A stretch of DNA of 7,837 nt from CAYJNO01 sp044432885 (lineage in GTDB: Bacteria > Bacillota_I > Bacilli_A > Erysipelotrichales > Erysipelotrichaceae), in the NCBI GenBank assembly GCA_044432885.1, contig JAWXUG010000069.1:1-7837 (forward strand), given 5' to 3'. The notes beneath the pieces are model-generated. The model ran no database searches, was not told where the DNA came from, and worked only from the letters and a program-made list of their open reading frames with translations. This document shows positions 5,928 to 7,837 of this stretch, piece by piece (positions within the stretch are counted from its first letter, which is position 1; every line of letters starts with the position of its first letter). Position numbers and translations under genes: made by a program.

Positions 5928-5970
5928 CTAAAAGCAGTTTAGGATATTTCCAAGGGAGATTTCATTCCCT
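5913..5970 (-). promoter_or_regulatory. Fluoride riboswitch aptamer (crcB motif)
   Basis: The minus-strand leader reads AGGGA, loop AUGAAAUC, UCCCU (P1, 5970-5953), a 12-base insert, then AAACUGC (5940-5934), a short GCU/AGC hairpin and UGAUGACUUCUACG. Compared from memory with the Thermotoga petrophila aptamer, these match: the 8-base P1 loop beginning AUG, the AAACUGC block and the CUGAUG...CUAC segment. All bases matching the fluoride/Mg2+ pocket (A6, U7, G8, U41, G42 in that numbering) are kept. The loop-to-tail pseudoknot forms four of five pairs, with one A.C mismatch. The aptamer begins at the expected transcription start and its 3' strand overlaps a terminator arm, the standard layout for this class. 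Function: intracellular fluoride sensing, ON switch. Confidence 0.87.
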
Positions 5971-5976
5971 ATTGAT

Positions 5977-6004
5977 ATTATAGACTCATTTTTAAAAAAT
6001 ACAA
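5977..6004 (-). promoter_or_regulatory. Promoter of the riboswitch-antiporter unit
   Basis: On the minus strand a -35 TTGTAT (6004-5999) stands 16 bp from a perfect -10 TATAAT (5982-5977). The expected start near 5970 coincides with the first base of the riboswitch P1 stem. It lies immediately after the trxB stop codon. Confidence 0.75.
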
Positions 6005-6006
6005 GC

Positions 6007-6921
6007 TTATCCTTTAATGTAGTGAAATGCATGCTGAGCAGCAATTGCACCATCATTTACAGCAGTTACTATCTGTCTTAAAGATTTCACAACGACATCC
6101 CCTGCTCCATAAATTCCAGGACATGACGTTTGCATATTCTTATCTACAATCATATAACCTTGCTCATTTAATAATGCGGCATCTAAAAAGGAAGTCGCTG
6201 GAACCGCTCCAATATATGGGAAGACCCCGCTTGTTTCAAGAACCATTTCTTGATTGGTCTCTACATCTTGCAAGCTAATACTTTGCACATATTGACCATT
6301 TCCTTGTATAGAAATTGGAATGTGTTTTTTTATGATGTTTACCTTTTTATTAGCTAGCAATTTTTCTTGAATGATTGGATCCGCTCTAAACACATCACGA
6401 CGTATGACTAGATTAATTTCTTTAACAAACTGAGATAAATAGATGGTTTCTTCAAGCGCACTATTACCGCCACCCAATACAGTTACTACTTTATCTTTAT
6501 AAAAAGCCCCATCACATACTGCACAATAACTTACACCTTTTCCAGCATATTCTAATTCCCCTGGAATTCCAAGTAACTTCTCTACAGTTCCGCTTGCTAC
6601 AATGACAACCTTAGCGTAGTAGATTTGCTGATCACTAATAATTTCCTGATAACCTTCATGATGGATGACTTGTTGCACATCTCCATATAAGTATTCTGCT
6701 CCAAAATAGGTTGAATGCTCAAACATTTGGTAAGCTAAGTCGGCTCCATTAGTATGTTTGATCCCTGGCCAATTTTCAACTTCAAATGTTTTAACCATTT
6801 TCCCGCCAGGTGCTGATTTTTCTAACATTGCTGTTTTTAATCCTGCCCGTGTGGCGTATACAGCAGCCGTCATCCCTGCTGGCCCTGCACCAATAATGAT
6901 TACATCATATTGTATGTCCAT
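6007..6921 (-). CDS. trxB: Thioredoxin reductase (NADPH)
   Basis: Cytoplasmic FAD enzyme that passes electrons from NADPH to thioredoxin. The 304-residue length is typical. Seen: FAD-binding GAGPAG at 11-16, the redox-active CAVC disulfide at 133-136 followed by DGAFY, the NADPH-binding GGGNSA at 150-155, IRRDVFRA at 173-180, and the C-terminal FAD motif GAGDV at 272-276. In the usual HRRDxFR motif the His is Ile173, while both Arg residues remain, so NADPH use is still expected. The ATG at 6921 has AAGGAGG seven bases upstream, placed inside the end of the lgt-HAD gene, and the two reading frames overlap by 22 bases. This implies an operon with coupled translation. A nearby lgt/ppaX-trxB arrangement is common in Firmicutes. 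Confidence 0.96.
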   Translation of the reverse strand: MDIQYDVIIIGAGPAGMTAAVYATRAGLKTAMLEKSAPGGKMVKTFEVENWPGIKHTNGADLAYQMFEHSTYFGAEYLYGDVQQVIHHEGYQEIISDQQIYYAKVVIVASGTVEKLLGIPGELEYAGKGVSYCAVCDGAFYKDKVVTVLGGGNSALEETIYLSQFVKEINLVIRRDVFRADPIIQEKLLANKKVNIIKKHIPISIQGNGQYVQSISLQDVETNQEMVLETSGVFPYIGAVPATSFLDAALLNEQGYMIVDKNMQTSCPGIYGAGDVVVKSLRQIVTAVNDGAIAAQHAFHYIKG

Positions 6922-7837
6922 CCATGATCCTCCTTCACTATTTCTGTTACTTCATATAAATCTTCTATTACTCGATTTGGTTTTGACTCGATAAGTGAGT
7001 CTTTACGATTTTGATTAAAAATATATCCAATAGAGAAAACACCTGCATTTTTAGCAGCCTCTACATCCGTTATACTATCTCCAATATAAATAACATCATC
7101 ATGAGAAGCCCCCATTTCCTGGCAAGCTTTTAAAATTCCTTCAGGATTAGGTTTTCCTTTTGAAACAAGTTCTTCTCCAATAATGACTTCAAAGTAAGAA
7201 TCTAATTCAAACAAAGATAACCCATAGTTGACACCTTCTGTAGATTTTGTTGAAACAATGCCCATACGATATCCTTGATTCTTTAAAGACTGTAATGTTT
7301 CTTTTACATGATTCATCATAAATACATGGGTTTTATGTAATTCGTAATTTAATTCTCGATACTCTTGAATTAATGCATCTGCATCTTTGCCTGGGAAATA
7401 AATTGGGAACATCGTCTTTAAAGCTGGTCCTAGTACTTCTAATTTCTTTTCTTCATCAAATGAACTTTCATCACTGTACTTAACGAATAATTGTCGATAA
7501 GTTTCAATAATGGCAGGTTCAGTATCTAAGATAGTGCCATCTAAATCCCATAAAATTATCGGCTTGTTTGGTTTAAATATTTTTCTAAATCCGCCTAATA
7601 GACCAAAAATTCCAAGCCCAATTAATGCAAGAGAGGTTAATTGAGCCATTCGAATAGACCCAAACATAAGACTATCAGTACGCAATCCTTCGACAAAGAA
7701 TCGCACAGTGCTATATCCAATACAATACAAATAAACCATGTCCCCTCTTTTAAGTTGTACTACTTTTTTGATAACTAACATGATGAGTAGATACATAATG
7801 ATGTTGCCCATACTTTCAAACAAGAAGGTAGGCATAC
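6900..7837 (-). CDS. lgt: Lgt C-terminus fused to HAD (PpaX-like) phosphatase, 5' end outside window
   Basis: One open frame joins two proteins that are usually separate. Counting from the Met at 7835, residues 1-80 are the C-terminal part of prolipoprotein diacylglyceryl transferase: PTFLFES, a membrane helix, YSTVRFFVEGLRTDSL at 41-56 and a last helix at about 65-82. Lgt transfers diacylglycerol from phosphatidylglycerol to the lipobox cysteine of prolipoproteins. After GGFRKIFKPNKP a complete HAD hydrolase follows: WDLDGTILDTE at 96-106 (nucleophile Asp97, acid Asp99), VSTKS at 194-198, KGKPNPE at 226-232 and IGDSITD at 251-257. The HAD part resembles PpaX pyrophosphatase or phosphoglycolate phosphatases. 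The Lgt C-terminus faces the cytoplasm, so the HAD domain would be cytoplasmic. The frame continues off the right edge, so the leading Met is internal. A PpaX role is an inference from similarity and neighbourhood. Confidence 0.9.
   Translation of the reverse strand, partial: MPTFLFESMGNIIMYLLIMLVIKKVVQLKRGDMVYLYCIGYSTVRFFVEGLRTDSLMFGSIRMAQLTSLALIGLGIFGLLGGFRKIFKPNKPIILWDLDGTILDTEPAIIETYRQLFVKYSDESSFDEEKKLEVLGPALKTMFPIYFPGKDADALIQEYRELNYELHKTHVFMMNHVKETLQSLKNQGYRMGIVSTKSTEGVNYGLSLFELDSYFEVIIGEELVSKGKPNPEGILKACQEMGASHDDVIYIGDSITDVEAAKNAGVFSIGYIFNQNRKDSLIESKPNRVIEDLYEVTEIVKEDHGWTYNMM

Noticed and set aside
5989..5999. T5-A6 symmetric run downstream of trxB as its own terminator
   Set aside because: No loop-forming G/C stem; it is better read as the spacer of the antiporter promoter.

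Overview
The window is AT-rich bacterial DNA. Gene content, strong Shine-Dalgarno sites and U-tailed terminators point to a low-GC Firmicute. A Lgt-HAD fusion beside trxB and several gut-type membrane genes would fit the Erysipelotrichia, but no rRNA or other marker is present to prove this. No mobile element, CRISPR array, tRNA or rRNA gene was seen.

Layout. Bases 2-895 (+) hold the 3' two-thirds or more of a threonine aldolase gene. It converges on a P-loop kinase gene of the uridine kinase/YggC type (892-1602, -). The two stop codons share four bases, which form the loop of a perfect two-way terminator hairpin. The kinase is divergent from a COG1228-type amidohydrolase (1749-2894, +), with a promoter for each in the 146-base gap. 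Next come three tandem, diverged copies of a small zinc-ribbon plus TM2-domain membrane protein gene (2985-4349, +). Each has its own extended -10 promoter and strong ribosome binding site. The last copy overlaps a DUF2752-like membrane protein gene (4321-4701, +).

The right half is on the minus strand. An lgt-HAD phosphatase fusion gene (6900 to beyond the right edge) overlaps trxB (6007-6921), so the two look like one operon. Downstream of trxB, a separate promoter drives a leader that closely matches the fluoride (crcB) riboswitch. Its 3' strand is shared with a terminator hairpin, which sits just ahead of a CPA-type cation/proton antiporter gene (4698-5870). The antiporter stop codon again interlocks by four bases with that of the convergent DUF2752-like gene. 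The antiporter's own terminator lies inside that neighbour's coding sequence.

Functional reading. The best supported system is fluoride sensing coupled to a membrane antiporter: fluoride binding should block the terminator and turn the gene on. The right-edge operon joins lipoprotein maturation (Lgt), a HAD phosphatase and thioredoxin reduction. The TM2/DUF2752 cluster is the least understood part of the window.
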